DNA of 8,060 bases, taken from an uncultured Lentisphaeraceae bacterium (GTDB lineage Bacteria; Verrucomicrobiota; Kiritimatiellia; RFP12; DVOR01). Where the stretch lies: contig CAMGJH010000037.1 of assembly GCA_946056345.1 (NCBI GenBank), forward strand, positions 1 through 8,060, in the 5' to 3' direction. The position numbers and the translations under genes were made by a program. Position 1 is the first letter of the stretch; each line of letters opens with the position of its first letter. Under the pieces are notes generated by a model. That model saw only the letters and a list, made by a program, of their open reading frames with translations. It ran no database searches and was not told where the DNA came from. This document shows positions 1-6,609 of the stretch, one piece after another.

Positions 1-191
1 GGCGGCGAAGGGGGGTTGCAGAGCCAGGAGATGTCGCGCCAATCGTAGGTGAGCAGCGCCACGAGCGCCACCACCCAGTAGAGCGCGCAGAGCACGCCCA
101 GCACGCGCCGCTGCGAGACCACCCGCTCGGAGACCACCCCTGGCTCTTCCAACGGCTCGACCGGCCGCACCTGCTGCCCTCTCTTGGCCAT
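1..191 (-). CDS. ftsK: FtsK/SpoIIIE-type DNA translocase, N-terminal fragment (runs off window)
   Basis: Only the first 63 codons are visible; the reading frame is open to the left edge. The fragment has a polar, charged cytoplasmic start (residues 1-29), a hydrophobic segment at about 30-48, and then LLTYDWRDISW at 46-56. That last stretch resembles the start of the FtsK four-helix membrane domain, where the first helix is followed by an L-L-S-x-x-x-x-D-x-S-W pattern (E. coli FtsK has SFSPSDPSW). FtsK is an inner-membrane, septum-localised motor that pumps chromosome DNA at division; the motor domain would lie outside this window. The start ATG directly abuts the stop codon of the exbD-like gene (TAGATG), and GGAGAG at 199-204 lies 7 nt upstream as ribosome binding site, so translation is probably coupled. 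A TonB protein was considered because of the neighbouring channel genes. The helix here lacks a TonB-like His and is followed by the FtsK-like pattern rather than a Pro-rich linker. The family call is fairly likely but rests on a short fragment. Confidence 0.62.
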   Translation of the reverse strand, partial: MAKRGQQVRPVEPLEEPGVVSERVVSQRRVLGVLCALYWVVALVALLTYDWRDISWLCNPPSP

Positions 192-611
192 CTACTCGCT
201 CTCCGTGACCAGCGAAAACTTGTTCAGGCGCGCCCGGCGGAGCACCTTGATAACATCCATAATCCGCCCATAGGCCTGCGTTTCGTCGCCGCGGATATGG
301 GCGGCCACCTGCGGGTTCTTCTCGACGGCGGCGGTGGCGGCCTGGTAGAGTTCCTCGTCGGTGACCTCTTGCTGGCCCAGGAAGAAGTGACCGTCGGCGC
401 GGATGGTGATGCTGAGCGGCTCGTCGGCGGGGAGGGGGTCGCCCGCGGCGGTGGGGAGCTTGACGGTGATGCCGTTTTGCAGGGCGGGGAAGGTGATGAT
501 AAAGGCAATCAGCAGCAAGAAGGTCATGTCCAGGATCGGCGTCATGTTAATCTCGCTGTTGATTTTGCGTTTACCCCGCGCCCGGGCTCTGGTGAAGCGC
601 CGTTTTAGCAT
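192..611 (-). CDS. ExbD/TolR-family biopolymer transport protein
   Basis: 139 residues, the usual length for ExbD/TolR. The protein has a short basic cytoplasmic N-terminus (1-18), one membrane helix at about 24-42, and a periplasmic domain at about 47-139. The helix carries the family signature INMTPILDMTFLLLIAFI, with the essential membrane Asp at D28 (equivalent to ExbD D25 or TolR D23), which is thought to conduct protons. The C-terminal part has the typical pattern of a small periplasmic alpha/beta domain (ADGHFFLGQQEVT, then IRGDETQAYGRIMDVIKVLRRA). It would sit inside an ExbB/TolQ pentamer and convert proton-motive force into work across the envelope. The start ATG overlaps the stop of the ExbB-like gene by 7 nt, and GGGAGG at 615-620 lies 3 nt upstream; a coupled, stoichiometric pair is likely. 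No TonB or TolA is visible here, so ExbD cannot be told from TolR by sequence alone. The neighbouring FtsK-like gene slightly favours a Tol-like role (inference). Confidence 0.95.
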   Translation of the reverse strand: MLKRRFTRARARGKRKINSEINMTPILDMTFLLLIAFIITFPALQNGITVKLPTAAGDPLPADEPLSITIRADGHFFLGQQEVTDEELYQAATAAVEKNPQVAAHIRGDETQAYGRIMDVIKVLRRARLNKFSLVTESE

Positions 612-1354
612 AGGCCTCCCTGCTTGGGGGCGGCGTAGCTCAGCACGAGCTTGCCGATGAGCTCTTCGCCAAAGCCTTCGAGCTGCACGGAGAAGGCCTC
701 GAGCTTGGCTTGCAGGATGTTGTAGGCGATGGTTGAGGGGATGGCGACCATCAGCCCGACCACCGTGGTGAGCAGGGCCGAGGAGATGCCCGGCGCGAGC
801 TCGGCGATGTTCGCGCTCCCGCTCGCGGCCATCGCCTGGAAGGCCAGCATCACGCCCCAGACGGTGCCGAAGAGCCCCAGCAGCGGCGCCGAACTGGTGA
901 CCACCGCCAGCGCGGTCATCCCGCGGTTAAGGGTGACGGTCTCCTCATCGGTGGCGTGGGCGCAGGTGCTCGAGACCAACTCCATCTGCGGGGGAGTGAG
1001 GGTGGGGCGCGCGGTGGGGTCTTGCTGCAAGAGGAGCAGCTGCTGGCGCGGGATGAGGGTGACGAAGCGCTCGGCCGTCCGCCGGTAGACCGACTCCAGG
1101 GGCGAGGCCTCGAGGGCGTAGGACTTGTCGCAGTAGAGCGCGAGGGGGTCGTCGTGGCTGGCAAAGTGATCGGCAAAGCGGCGCGAGCGGGTGTTGATGG
1201 CCTTCAAGGTGCTGAACTTGCCCAGGAAGACGGCCCACGAGCCCACGCTCATCACGATTTGCGTAATGACGATGAGCTGACCGCAGAAGTCCGAGTCGGT
1301 GAAGGCCTGGATGGGCCCGCCGACCATCGCGAAGAAGGCGCACGCTCCGATCAT
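605..1354 (-). CDS. MotA/TolQ/ExbB-family proton channel protein
   Basis: 249 residues. Three hydrophobic segments are seen: about 24-45, then after a long cytoplasmic stretch 146-172 and 188-212, the ExbB/TolQ topology. The diagnostic regions are VVTSSAPLLGLFGTVWGVM (151-169) and the third helix, which runs from about 187 and includes LLTTVVGLMVAIPSTIAYN (194-212); the T-T pair at 196-197 corresponds to the conserved channel threonines. The protein would form the inner-membrane pentameric motor with the ExbD/TolR-like partner encoded immediately downstream. The start at 1354 is 4 nt after the argS stop (TAAGGCAATG), with GAGAGG at 1365-1370 inside the argS end as a plausible ribosome binding site; a second in-frame Met nine codons later is possible. 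The cytoplasmic loop (about 50-145) looks longer and more divergent than the channel helices, as is common in this family. Subfamily (ExbB or TolQ) cannot be fixed from sequence; the membrane-channel call itself is secure. Confidence 0.95.
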   Translation of the reverse strand: MIGACAFFAMVGGPIQAFTDSDFCGQLIVITQIVMSVGSWAVFLGKFSTLKAINTRSRRFADHFASHDDPLALYCDKSYALEASPLESVYRRTAERFVTLIPRQQLLLLQQDPTARPTLTPPQMELVSSTCAHATDEETVTLNRGMTALAVVTSSAPLLGLFGTVWGVMLAFQAMAASGSANIAELAPGISSALLTTVVGLMVAIPSTIAYNILQAKLEAFSVQLEGFGEELIGKLVLSYAAPKQGGLC

Positions 1355-1358
1355 TGCC

Positions 1359-3071
1359 TTAGATCCTCTCGGGGGTGGGGATGCCCAGGAGCGTCAGGCC
1401 GCCGCGCAGGACCTTCGAGACGGCGCTGCACAGGCGGATGCGGCTGTCGCGCACGGCCTCGCTCTCGGCCTTGAGGACGGGCGAGCTTTGGTAGAAGCTG
1501 CTGTAGAGCTGGCTGAGCTGGTAGAGATAATCGGCTAGGACGCTGGGCTTGCAGAGGTCGCCCGCGCGCTGGATGGCGTTGGGGAACTGCAGCAGGTGCA
1601 GGGCCAGGGCCTTCTCGGCCTCCGTGCCCAGCGCCAGCGGCTGCGTGTCGGGCTCTTGGCCCACGGTGGCGCGATACTTCTCCAAGAGCGAGTTCAAGCG
1701 CGCGTTGGCGTATTGCAGGTAGGGGCCGCTGTTGCCTTCCAGGGCGAGGGCCTTATCCCAGGTGAAGACGATCATCGTGGTGGGGTCGTGCGAGAGGTCG
1801 GCATACTTGATGGCACCAATACCGATGGCCTCGGCCAGGGCGGCGCGCTCGGCCTCGGGCCAATCGGGGTGGCTTTCGTCGACAATCTTGCGGGCGCGGG
1901 CGGCCGCCTCGTCCAGGAGCGTCTCGAGCTTAATCACGTTGCCTTGGCGCGTGGAGAAGGTGCCCTCGGGCAGGCGCATTAGGCCGAACCAGACGTGCTG
2001 CAGGAGCGTCTTGCCGCAGAGCCCGAGCCGGCCGCAGATGTGGAAGAATTGCTTGAAGTGCAGCTGCTGGCGCTCGTCGGTGACGTAGATGATGCGCGCG
2101 GGGGCGAACTCTTCCACGCGGCTCTTGACGGTGGCGATGTCGGTGGTGGTGTAGTTGAAGCCGCCATCGCGCTTCTGGACGATGGCCACCTCCAGCCCCG
2201 CGTCCTTGAGGTCGACGATCCAGGCCCCTTCGCTCTGCGTGGCGAGGCCTTGGGCGCGGAGGGCCTCGACGGTCGGGCCGAGGGTCGGCTGATAGTAGCT
2301 CTCGCCGCGATACAGGTCGAACTTCACCCCGAGCCGCGCGTAGATGCGGCCGAACTCCTTGAGGGAGATCTCGATGAAGCGCTCCCAGACCGCGCGGTTC
2401 TCCGCGTCGCCGGCCTGCAGCTTCACCAGTTCCTCGCGGCAGCGGTCGAGCCACGCCGGGTCGTCCTTCGTGCGGCCGTAGCTCTGCACATAGACCTTCT
2501 CGAGGAGCTCAACGGTGAGGTTCGCGCGCTCCTCGTCGGTCAAGAAGGCGCGGTAACCCATAATGAGGATGCCGAACTGCGTGCCCCAGTCGCCGAGGTG
2601 GTTATCGGCAATGACCTCGTAGCCCAGCGCGCGGAGGATGCGGTCGATGGCGTTGCCGATGACCGTCGAGCGGATGTGGCCGATGTGCATGGGCTTGGCC
2701 ACGTTGGGCGAAGAGTAGTCGATGACCACCTTCTCGCCCGCGCCGCGCTGCGCCACACCCAGCTTGGGGTCGGCCGCCAACGCCTCGACGCCGGCTGCCA
2801 CGGCCTTGCGCGAGAGCGTCAAGTTGATAAAGCCCGGCCCGGCCACTTCGGCCTTCTCCAAGATCTCTGGCAAGGGCAGCGCCTGCACCACGGCCTGGGC
2901 TACCTCGCGCGGGTTCTTCCCGGCGCGCTTGGCAATGCCCATTGCGTCGTTGCACTGCCAATCGCCAAAGCGGCTATCCTTCGAGGGCACCACCTTGCCG
3001 CCGCCGCACCCGGGCACCACGGCCTCAAAGGCTGCCGCCAACCACGCCTTCGCCAAACCTTCGCAATCCAT
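1359..3071 (-). CDS. argS: Arginyl-tRNA synthetase (ArgRS), class Ia
   Basis: 570 residues, close to E. coli ArgRS (577). It charges tRNA-Arg with arginine in the cytoplasm. Domains in order are the ArgRS-specific N-terminal domain at about 1-95; the catalytic Rossmann domain from about 115, with the class I signature SSPNVAKPMHIGH at 120-132 (HIGH at 129-132); the following HLGDWGTQFG (158-167); and a C-terminal DALR-type anticodon-binding region from about 447 (SGPYLQYANARL), ending LLGIPTPERI as in the family. The KMSKS-equivalent loop reads STRQGNV (373-379), with Gln where related enzymes often have Lys. The N-terminal methionine at 3071 gives a protein starting MDCEGLAKAW. The frame is open further upstream, but that extension overlaps glnS out of frame, has no family character and is rejected. 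The spacing from the glnS stop is 19 bp; a purine-rich GAGAGAG tract (3075-3083) is a weak ribosome binding site, so coupling to glnS translation is plausible. It is second in the glnS operon. Confidence 0.97.
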   Translation of the reverse strand: MDCEGLAKAWLAAAFEAVVPGCGGGKVVPSKDSRFGDWQCNDAMGIAKRAGKNPREVAQAVVQALPLPEILEKAEVAGPGFINLTLSRKAVAAGVEALAADPKLGVAQRGAGEKVVIDYSSPNVAKPMHIGHIRSTVIGNAIDRILRALGYEVIADNHLGDWGTQFGILIMGYRAFLTDEERANLTVELLEKVYVQSYGRTKDDPAWLDRCREELVKLQAGDAENRAVWERFIEISLKEFGRIYARLGVKFDLYRGESYYQPTLGPTVEALRAQGLATQSEGAWIVDLKDAGLEVAIVQKRDGGFNYTTTDIATVKSRVEEFAPARIIYVTDERQQLHFKQFFHICGRLGLCGKTLLQHVWFGLMRLPEGTFSTRQGNVIKLETLLDEAAARARKIVDESHPDWPEAERAALAEAIGIGAIKYADLSHDPTTMIVFTWDKALALEGNSGPYLQYANARLNSLLEKYRATVGQEPDTQPLALGTEAEKALALHLLQFPNAIQRAGDLCKPSVLADYLYQLSQLYSSFYQSSPVLKAESEAVRDSRIRLCSAVSKVLRGGLTLLGIPTPERI

Positions 3072-3090
3072 TGGCTCTCTCTCGCTTTCC

Positions 3091-4812
3091 TTACTTCTTG
3101 AACGAATCCTTGAGCGTGACCGTGCGGTTGAAGACCGGCGCGCCGGGCTTGGAGGCGTGCACGTCGGGCGTAAAGTAGCCGGTGCGCTCGAACTGGTAGT
3201 GCTCGCCGGGGGCGGCCTGCTCCAGGAGCGGCTCGCCGTAGGCCTGCACGGTGCGCATACTCTCGGGGTTGAGCGCGTCGAGGAAGTTTCCGCTCGGGCA
3301 GGCCATCGGGTCTTCCATCGCGAAGAGGCGGTCGTAGAGCCGCACCTCGAAGGGCTTGCCATACTTGACGCTCACCCAGTGGATGGTGCCCTTGACCTTG
3401 CGGCCGTCGGCCGGGTTACCGCCGTGGCTCTCGGGGTCGTAGGTGCCGTGGAGCTCCACCACGTTCCCCGCCGCGTCCTTGACAATCGAGGTGCAGGTGA
3501 AGAGGCAGAGGCCGCGCAGGCGCACCTCGTTGCCCACCGTCACGCGGAAGAACTTCTTGACGGGCACCTCCATAAAGTCATCGCGGTCAATCCATAGCTC
3601 GCGCGTGGCGACGATGCGGCGCTTGCCGGCGCTCTCGTCCTCGGGGTTGTTCGGCACCTCGGCCACCAGCTCCTCGCCCTCGGGCAGGTTATCGAGGATG
3701 ACCTTCACGGGGTTGAGCACGGCCATGCGGCGGGTGGCGATGCGGTTGAGATCGTCGCGCACGCACCACTCCAAGAGCGCCAGGTCGGTCAAGGACTTAT
3801 ACTTCGAGATGCCTGTGCGCTCGCAGAGGTCGCGAATGGCCGCGGCCGTGTAGCCGCGCCGGCGCATCCCCGCCACCGTCGGCATCCGCGGGTCGTCCCA
3901 GCCATCGACCACGCCCTCTTCCACCAGCTGGCGCAGGAGCCGCTTGCTCATCACCGTGTAGGTGAGGTTCAGTCGGGCGAACTCGCGCTGCTGCGGGCGG
4001 ATAGTCTTGCCGCCGCGCACCACCAAGCGCCCCTGCTCGGCCAGGCGGTCGATAACCCAATCGTAGAGCGGGCGGTGCACCTCGAACTCCAACGTGCACA
4101 TCGAGTGCGTGACCCCCTCGAGGGCGTCCTCGATCGGGTGGGCGAAGTCGTACATCGGGTAGCAGTGCCACTGGGTGCCGGTGCGGTAGTGCGGCAGGTC
4201 GACAATGCGGTAGATGACCGGGTCGCGGAAATGGATGTTGGGGGAAGCCATATCAATCTTCGCGCGCAGGCAGTGCGACCCCTCGGCGAAGGCCCCCTCG
4301 CGCATCTTGCGGAAGAGCGCCAAGTTCTCCTCCGGCGAGCGGTCGCGGTAGGGCGAGAACTTGCCCGGCTCGGTCGGCACCCCGCGATAGGCCTTCCACT
4401 CCTCCTGCGAGAGCTCGCAGACGTAGGCCTGGCCGCGCTGGATCAGCTCCTCGGCAATCGCCCACATCGTCTCGAACATATCGCACGCGTAGTAGAAGCT
4501 GTCCCACTGATAGCCCAACCAGGTGATGTCCCGCTTCAACTGCTCCACGAAGTCCTCGCTCTCCTTGGAGGGGTTCGTGTCGTCCATCCGCAGGTGACAG
4601 CGCCCGCCAAAGAGCTGCGCCATCCCAAAGTCCACCCACACCGCCTTCGCGTGGCCAATGTGTATCCACCCATTCGGCTCGGGCGGAAAGCGCGTCACCA
4701 CCGTGCCGTCATTCTTCCCCTGCGCCAAATCCTCTTCAATCCACTGCCGCAAAAAGTGACGCGCAGTGTCCAACTCCGTCTCCGCCGTCTCCGTCTCGTG
4801 CTTCTCTGCCAT
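3091..4812 (-). CDS. glnS: Glutaminyl-tRNA synthetase (GlnRS), class Ib
   Basis: 573 residues against 554 in E. coli. It ligates glutamine to tRNA-Gln directly; many bacteria lack this enzyme and instead use Glu-tRNA-Gln amidotransferase. The features that separate GlnRS from GluRS are all present: RFPPEPNGWIHIGHAKAV (41-58, HIGH at 51-54), RMDDTNPSKE (75-84), YPMYDFAHPIEDALEG (218-233), and the KMSKS-class loop TVMSKR (286-291) followed by GWDDPRMPT (304-312). From about 360 on lies the two-beta-barrel anticodon-binding region, ending PVFNRTVTLKDSF as in the family. Compared with E. coli GlnRS from memory, the stretch between DWVID (251-255) and the EF at 277-278 is about 10 residues longer (AEQGRLVVRGGKT). 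The start at 4812 is chosen because a promoter lies just upstream, giving a leader of about 29 nt, and an AAGGATGG sequence is well placed. In-frame ATGs at 4824 and 4839 would leave almost no leader and no ribosome binding site. First gene of the operon. Confidence 0.97.
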   Translation of the reverse strand: MAEKHETETAETELDTARHFLRQWIEEDLAQGKNDGTVVTRFPPEPNGWIHIGHAKAVWVDFGMAQLFGGRCHLRMDDTNPSKESEDFVEQLKRDITWLGYQWDSFYYACDMFETMWAIAEELIQRGQAYVCELSQEEWKAYRGVPTEPGKFSPYRDRSPEENLALFRKMREGAFAEGSHCLRAKIDMASPNIHFRDPVIYRIVDLPHYRTGTQWHCYPMYDFAHPIEDALEGVTHSMCTLEFEVHRPLYDWVIDRLAEQGRLVVRGGKTIRPQQREFARLNLTYTVMSKRLLRQLVEEGVVDGWDDPRMPTVAGMRRRGYTAAAIRDLCERTGISKYKSLTDLALLEWCVRDDLNRIATRRMAVLNPVKVILDNLPEGEELVAEVPNNPEDESAGKRRIVATRELWIDRDDFMEVPVKKFFRVTVGNEVRLRGLCLFTCTSIVKDAAGNVVELHGTYDPESHGGNPADGRKVKGTIHWVSVKYGKPFEVRLYDRLFAMEDPMACPSGNFLDALNPESMRTVQAYGEPLLEQAAPGEHYQFERTGYFTPDVHASKPGAPVFNRTVTLKDSFKK

Positions 4813-4820
4813 ACGATAAA

Positions 4821-4828
4821 CCATCCTT
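4821..4828 (-). promoter_or_regulatory. Ribosome binding site deciding the glnS start
   Basis: On the minus strand this reads AAGGATGG, 8 nt before the ATG at 4812. It contains an in-frame ATG (4824-4822), which would begin MVYR before the conserved N-terminus. The placement favours 4812 as the true start. Moderate match to the Shine-Dalgarno consensus. Confidence 0.55.
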
Positions 4829-4847
4829 CGTAGAAACAAACGCCCAC

Positions 4848-4876
4848 ACTATACCACATTTCCACACGCCTCGCAG
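4848..4876 (-). promoter_or_regulatory. Predicted sigma-70-type promoter of the glnS operon (extended -10)
   Basis: On the minus strand an extended -10 element TGGTATAGT spans 4856-4848 (TATAGT at 4853-4848, TG one base upstream). A weak -35 candidate, CTGCGA, lies 17 nt upstream at 4876-4871, matching TTGACA at only three positions; the TG extension can compensate for a poor -35. Transcription would begin near 4841, leaving a leader of about 29 nt before the glnS ATG. The short stretch is AT-richer than its surroundings and lies in the only long intergenic gap of the window. Prediction from sequence only. Confidence 0.6.
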
Positions 4877-4901
4877 CGTTCGCGTGCGGCGTGAGCCCGA
4901 C

Positions 4902-4952
4902 GCGGGGGCTGCTCGCCCCCGCTCCCGAGGGGTGTGGGGACGAGCAGTCCCC
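4902..4952. repeat. Inverted pair of near-identical GC-rich palindromes (REP/BIME-like)
   Basis: Two perfect hairpins stand head to head. One has arms 4902-4909 and 4915-4922 (8 bp, loop TGCTC on the plus strand); the other has arms 4936-4941 and 4947-4952 (6 bp, loop GAGCA on the plus strand). Each contains a 17-mer of the form GGGGRCTGCTCGYCCCC: plus-strand orientation at 4904-4920, minus-strand at 4936-4952, differing at only two positions. The loops are therefore exactly complementary, and the two units could also pair with each other over 17 positions to make one long hairpin. An inverted pair of imperfectly palindromic units between genes is the layout of REP/BIME elements; whether this unit recurs in the genome cannot be seen here. 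It begins 8 nt after the esterase stop and ends upstream of the glnS promoter. Neither strand has a U-run after it, so it is not a classical intrinsic terminator, though it could protect or end the esterase mRNA. Confidence 0.6.
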
Positions 4953-4960
4953 ATCAAACA

Positions 4961-6595
4961 TCAGTGGCTGTGGGGGGTTGGCTTGGCGGGGTCGAGGGCG
5001 AGGTCTGCGGCTTCGGAAGCGAGGTCGGCGAAGGGGCGCTTGTTCTTGGGGTGGACGTTGCCGGGCTCGCCGAGGTTGCGGGAGAAGGTGTCGAGGTAGA
5101 TGGCGTTGGGGGTGTCGGCGCAGACCTTGGCCTGGAGTTTGCGGTAGGGCTCCCAGGGGCGGTTCATCACGGGGAGACCGACCATCAGGAAGGGGACCTT
5201 TGGGTCGGGCCGGAGGCTCTCGATGACGGCGCGGAGGGTCTCCTCCATATAGGGCTCATCGAGGGGGGTGTCCTTTTCGCCGCCGATGGCGACCGAGGCG
5301 TTGCTCTCGCCCTGGTACCAAAGGATGCCGGTGAGCGGGAGGGGGCGGAGGCGCGCGATGGCGCAGTTGTAGAGGCGGTTGACCTCCCAGCCGCGCGACT
5401 CTTGCTGCAGGCGCTTGGGGTAGGCCTGCTTGCACCAGGTGCGCGGATAGTCCTCGTTCTTGTCGAGGGGCTTGCGGTTGGTGACAATCTTGTGCAGGCG
5501 CGGATACTTGGGCGAGCCGTCGGGCTTGACAGCGGCCATCACGTCGGCGGCGAGGAAGGCCTCGGTGGGGGCGCCGCCCACGCCCACGAGCAGGAGGGCG
5601 ATGGGCTTGCCGCTGGCGCGGGCGCGGCGGTTGGCGAAGGAGATGGCCATCGCGCTCCAGAGGCCGGCGTTCTGGGGGGTGACGCGCTGCCAGGCTCCGC
5701 TGACGAAGTCCCAGACCCAGATGGTGTGGTTGGCGGTCTCGGCGGCCTCTTCGGCGGCCCCGGCGCAGCGGTTGAGGGGCCAGAAGATGTTGGATTGGCC
5801 GGCGCAGAGCCAGGTCTCGGCGTTACCTTCGAGGCCTTCGGGAAGGGCGACGGGCTCGGGGGCGGACCAGGGGAGGGCCCAGCCTTGGCTATTGGCGGCG
5901 CGCTCGCGCTCGGCCTTGGCGCGGTCGACCTTCGCGGGCTTGAGGGCCTCGGCGGTGGTGATGGCGATGAGGGCGGCTCCCTGGGCGTTGGGGTGGATGA
6001 GGTCGGGGAAGAACTCGGTGACGTAGGGCTTGAGGGGGGTCTCCATATCGATGGCGACGGCGTTGACCTCGTCGGCCACGGCCTCGAGCTCGCGCTGCAT
6101 TAGGAAGGGCTCGGGGCTGCGGTAGAACTTCTGGCCGGGCGAGAGGGGCGAGAGCTTGGTCCAGATATAGAACTTGGGCTGCGAGGGCAGGGCCTGATAG
6201 TCCGCGAGGAGCGCGAGATAGTCCTTGCGGAAGGTGCCCGGGGCGCGGCGTTCGGTCTTCAGGAACTCGCCGCAGTCGTTGATGCCCAGGTTGCAGATGA
6301 CGATGTCCGGCTGCCAAGCCAGGGCCTCCTGGTGCTCCTTCATCGCGCGATAGGCGCGCTTTTCCTTGCCGCGCCAGGAGTGTTGGTAGATGCCGCGGCC
6401 GGGATTGCCGAAGTTGCGCACCTCGTAATCCTGCCCCAAGAGGGCCTGAAGCTTGACGGGGTAGGACTCCTTGTCGCGCGCCTTGAGCCCGGTGCCGAAG
6501 GTAATCGAGTCGCCAATACACGCCACCTTCACCCGCTGCGCCCACGCCCCCGCAGCCATCACCACCGCCAATAGCACCCATACCAACCGCTTCAT
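4961..6595 (-). CDS. Secreted two-domain esterase: SGNH/GDSL hydrolase fused to sialate O-acetylesterase-like (SASA) domain
   Basis: 544 residues. A signal peptide is clear: basic MKR, hydrophobic core, and a likely cut after AWA (residue 19). Domain 1 (about 22-220) is an SGNH hydrolase with all blocks visible: IGDSITFG (27-34, nucleophile S30), NFGNPGRG (61-68, oxyanion Gly), LGINDCG (103-109, N106) and DLIHPN (198-203, D198/H201). A charged linker follows at about 220-255. Domain 2 (about 258-535) has the SASA/CE6-like pattern: WLCAGQSNIFWPL (262-274, S268), LWYQGESNA (425-433) and NVHPKNKRPFADLA (513-526, probable catalytic H515). Both domains belong to families that remove acetyl or similar ester groups, often from polysaccharides or sialic acids; the substrate here cannot be told. 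It probably acts in the periplasm or outside the cell. The start at 6595 is fixed by GGAGGT 5 nt upstream and by the signal peptide; longer in-frame readings run back through a terminator and into purM. It follows purM but sits behind a strong terminator, so it is probably controlled separately. Confidence 0.9.
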   Translation of the reverse strand: MKRLVWVLLAVVMAAGAWAQRVKVACIGDSITFGTGLKARDKESYPVKLQALLGQDYEVRNFGNPGRGIYQHSWRGKEKRAYRAMKEHQEALAWQPDIVICNLGINDCGEFLKTERRAPGTFRKDYLALLADYQALPSQPKFYIWTKLSPLSPGQKFYRSPEPFLMQRELEAVADEVNAVAIDMETPLKPYVTEFFPDLIHPNAQGAALIAITTAEALKPAKVDRAKAERERAANSQGWALPWSAPEPVALPEGLEGNAETWLCAGQSNIFWPLNRCAGAAEEAAETANHTIWVWDFVSGAWQRVTPQNAGLWSAMAISFANRRARASGKPIALLLVGVGGAPTEAFLAADVMAAVKPDGSPKYPRLHKIVTNRKPLDKNEDYPRTWCKQAYPKRLQQESRGWEVNRLYNCAIARLRPLPLTGILWYQGESNASVAIGGEKDTPLDEPYMEETLRAVIESLRPDPKVPFLMVGLPVMNRPWEPYRKLQAKVCADTPNAIYLDTFSRNLGEPGNVHPKNKRPFADLASEAADLALDPAKPTPHSH

Positions 6596-6600
6596 GCCAC

Positions 6601-6606
6601 ACCTCC
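6601..6606 (-). promoter_or_regulatory. Strong Shine-Dalgarno of the secreted esterase gene
   Basis: GGAGGT on the minus strand, 5 nt before the ATG at 6595. It is the best ribosome binding site in the window and settles the start codon in favour of the signal-peptide methionine. It lies only 3 nt beyond the U-tract of the preceding terminator. Confidence 0.8.
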
Positions 6607-6609
6607 GTG

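Noticed and set aside
1..191. The left-edge fragment as a TonB protein completing an ExbB-ExbD-TonB set
   Set aside because: The single visible helix is followed by a pattern like the FtsK membrane domain (TYDWRDISW) rather than a Pro-rich periplasmic linker, and TonB-type helix residues are not seen.
1995..3101. A 368-codon open frame on the plus strand opposite argS
   Set aside because: It mirrors argS codon by codon in a GC-rich gene where antisense stops are rare; its composition is Ala/Leu/Val/Arg/Gly/Asp-rich and shows no family motif, while the opposite strand encodes a complete ArgRS.
3072..3362. An in-frame N-terminal extension of argS reaching back to 3362
   Set aside because: It lies inside glnS out of frame, is low-complexity Ser/Arg/Pro-rich, and is not needed for a full-length ArgRS (570 residues from 3071).
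4813..4839. Alternative glnS starts at 4824 and 4839
   Set aside because: Both fall within or very near the predicted transcription start and leave no ribosome binding site; the added residues have no family counterpart.
4902..4922. The 8-bp GC-rich hairpin as an intrinsic terminator of the esterase gene
   Set aside because: No U-run follows on the minus strand; the next bases are GC-rich, so a Rho-independent terminator is not supported, although a Rho-dependent or protective role remains possible.
4696..4961. Short minus-strand open frames across the glnS upstream gap
   Set aside because: They run through the palindromes and promoter, have Arg/Ser-rich sequence without a ribosome binding site or motif, and overlap glnS in other frames.
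4934..6103. A 389-codon open frame on the plus strand opposite the esterase gene
   Set aside because: Highly Gly/Ala/Val/Glu/Leu-biased sequence without motifs, antisense to a protein with intact signal peptide and two sets of catalytic blocks; a base-composition artefact.
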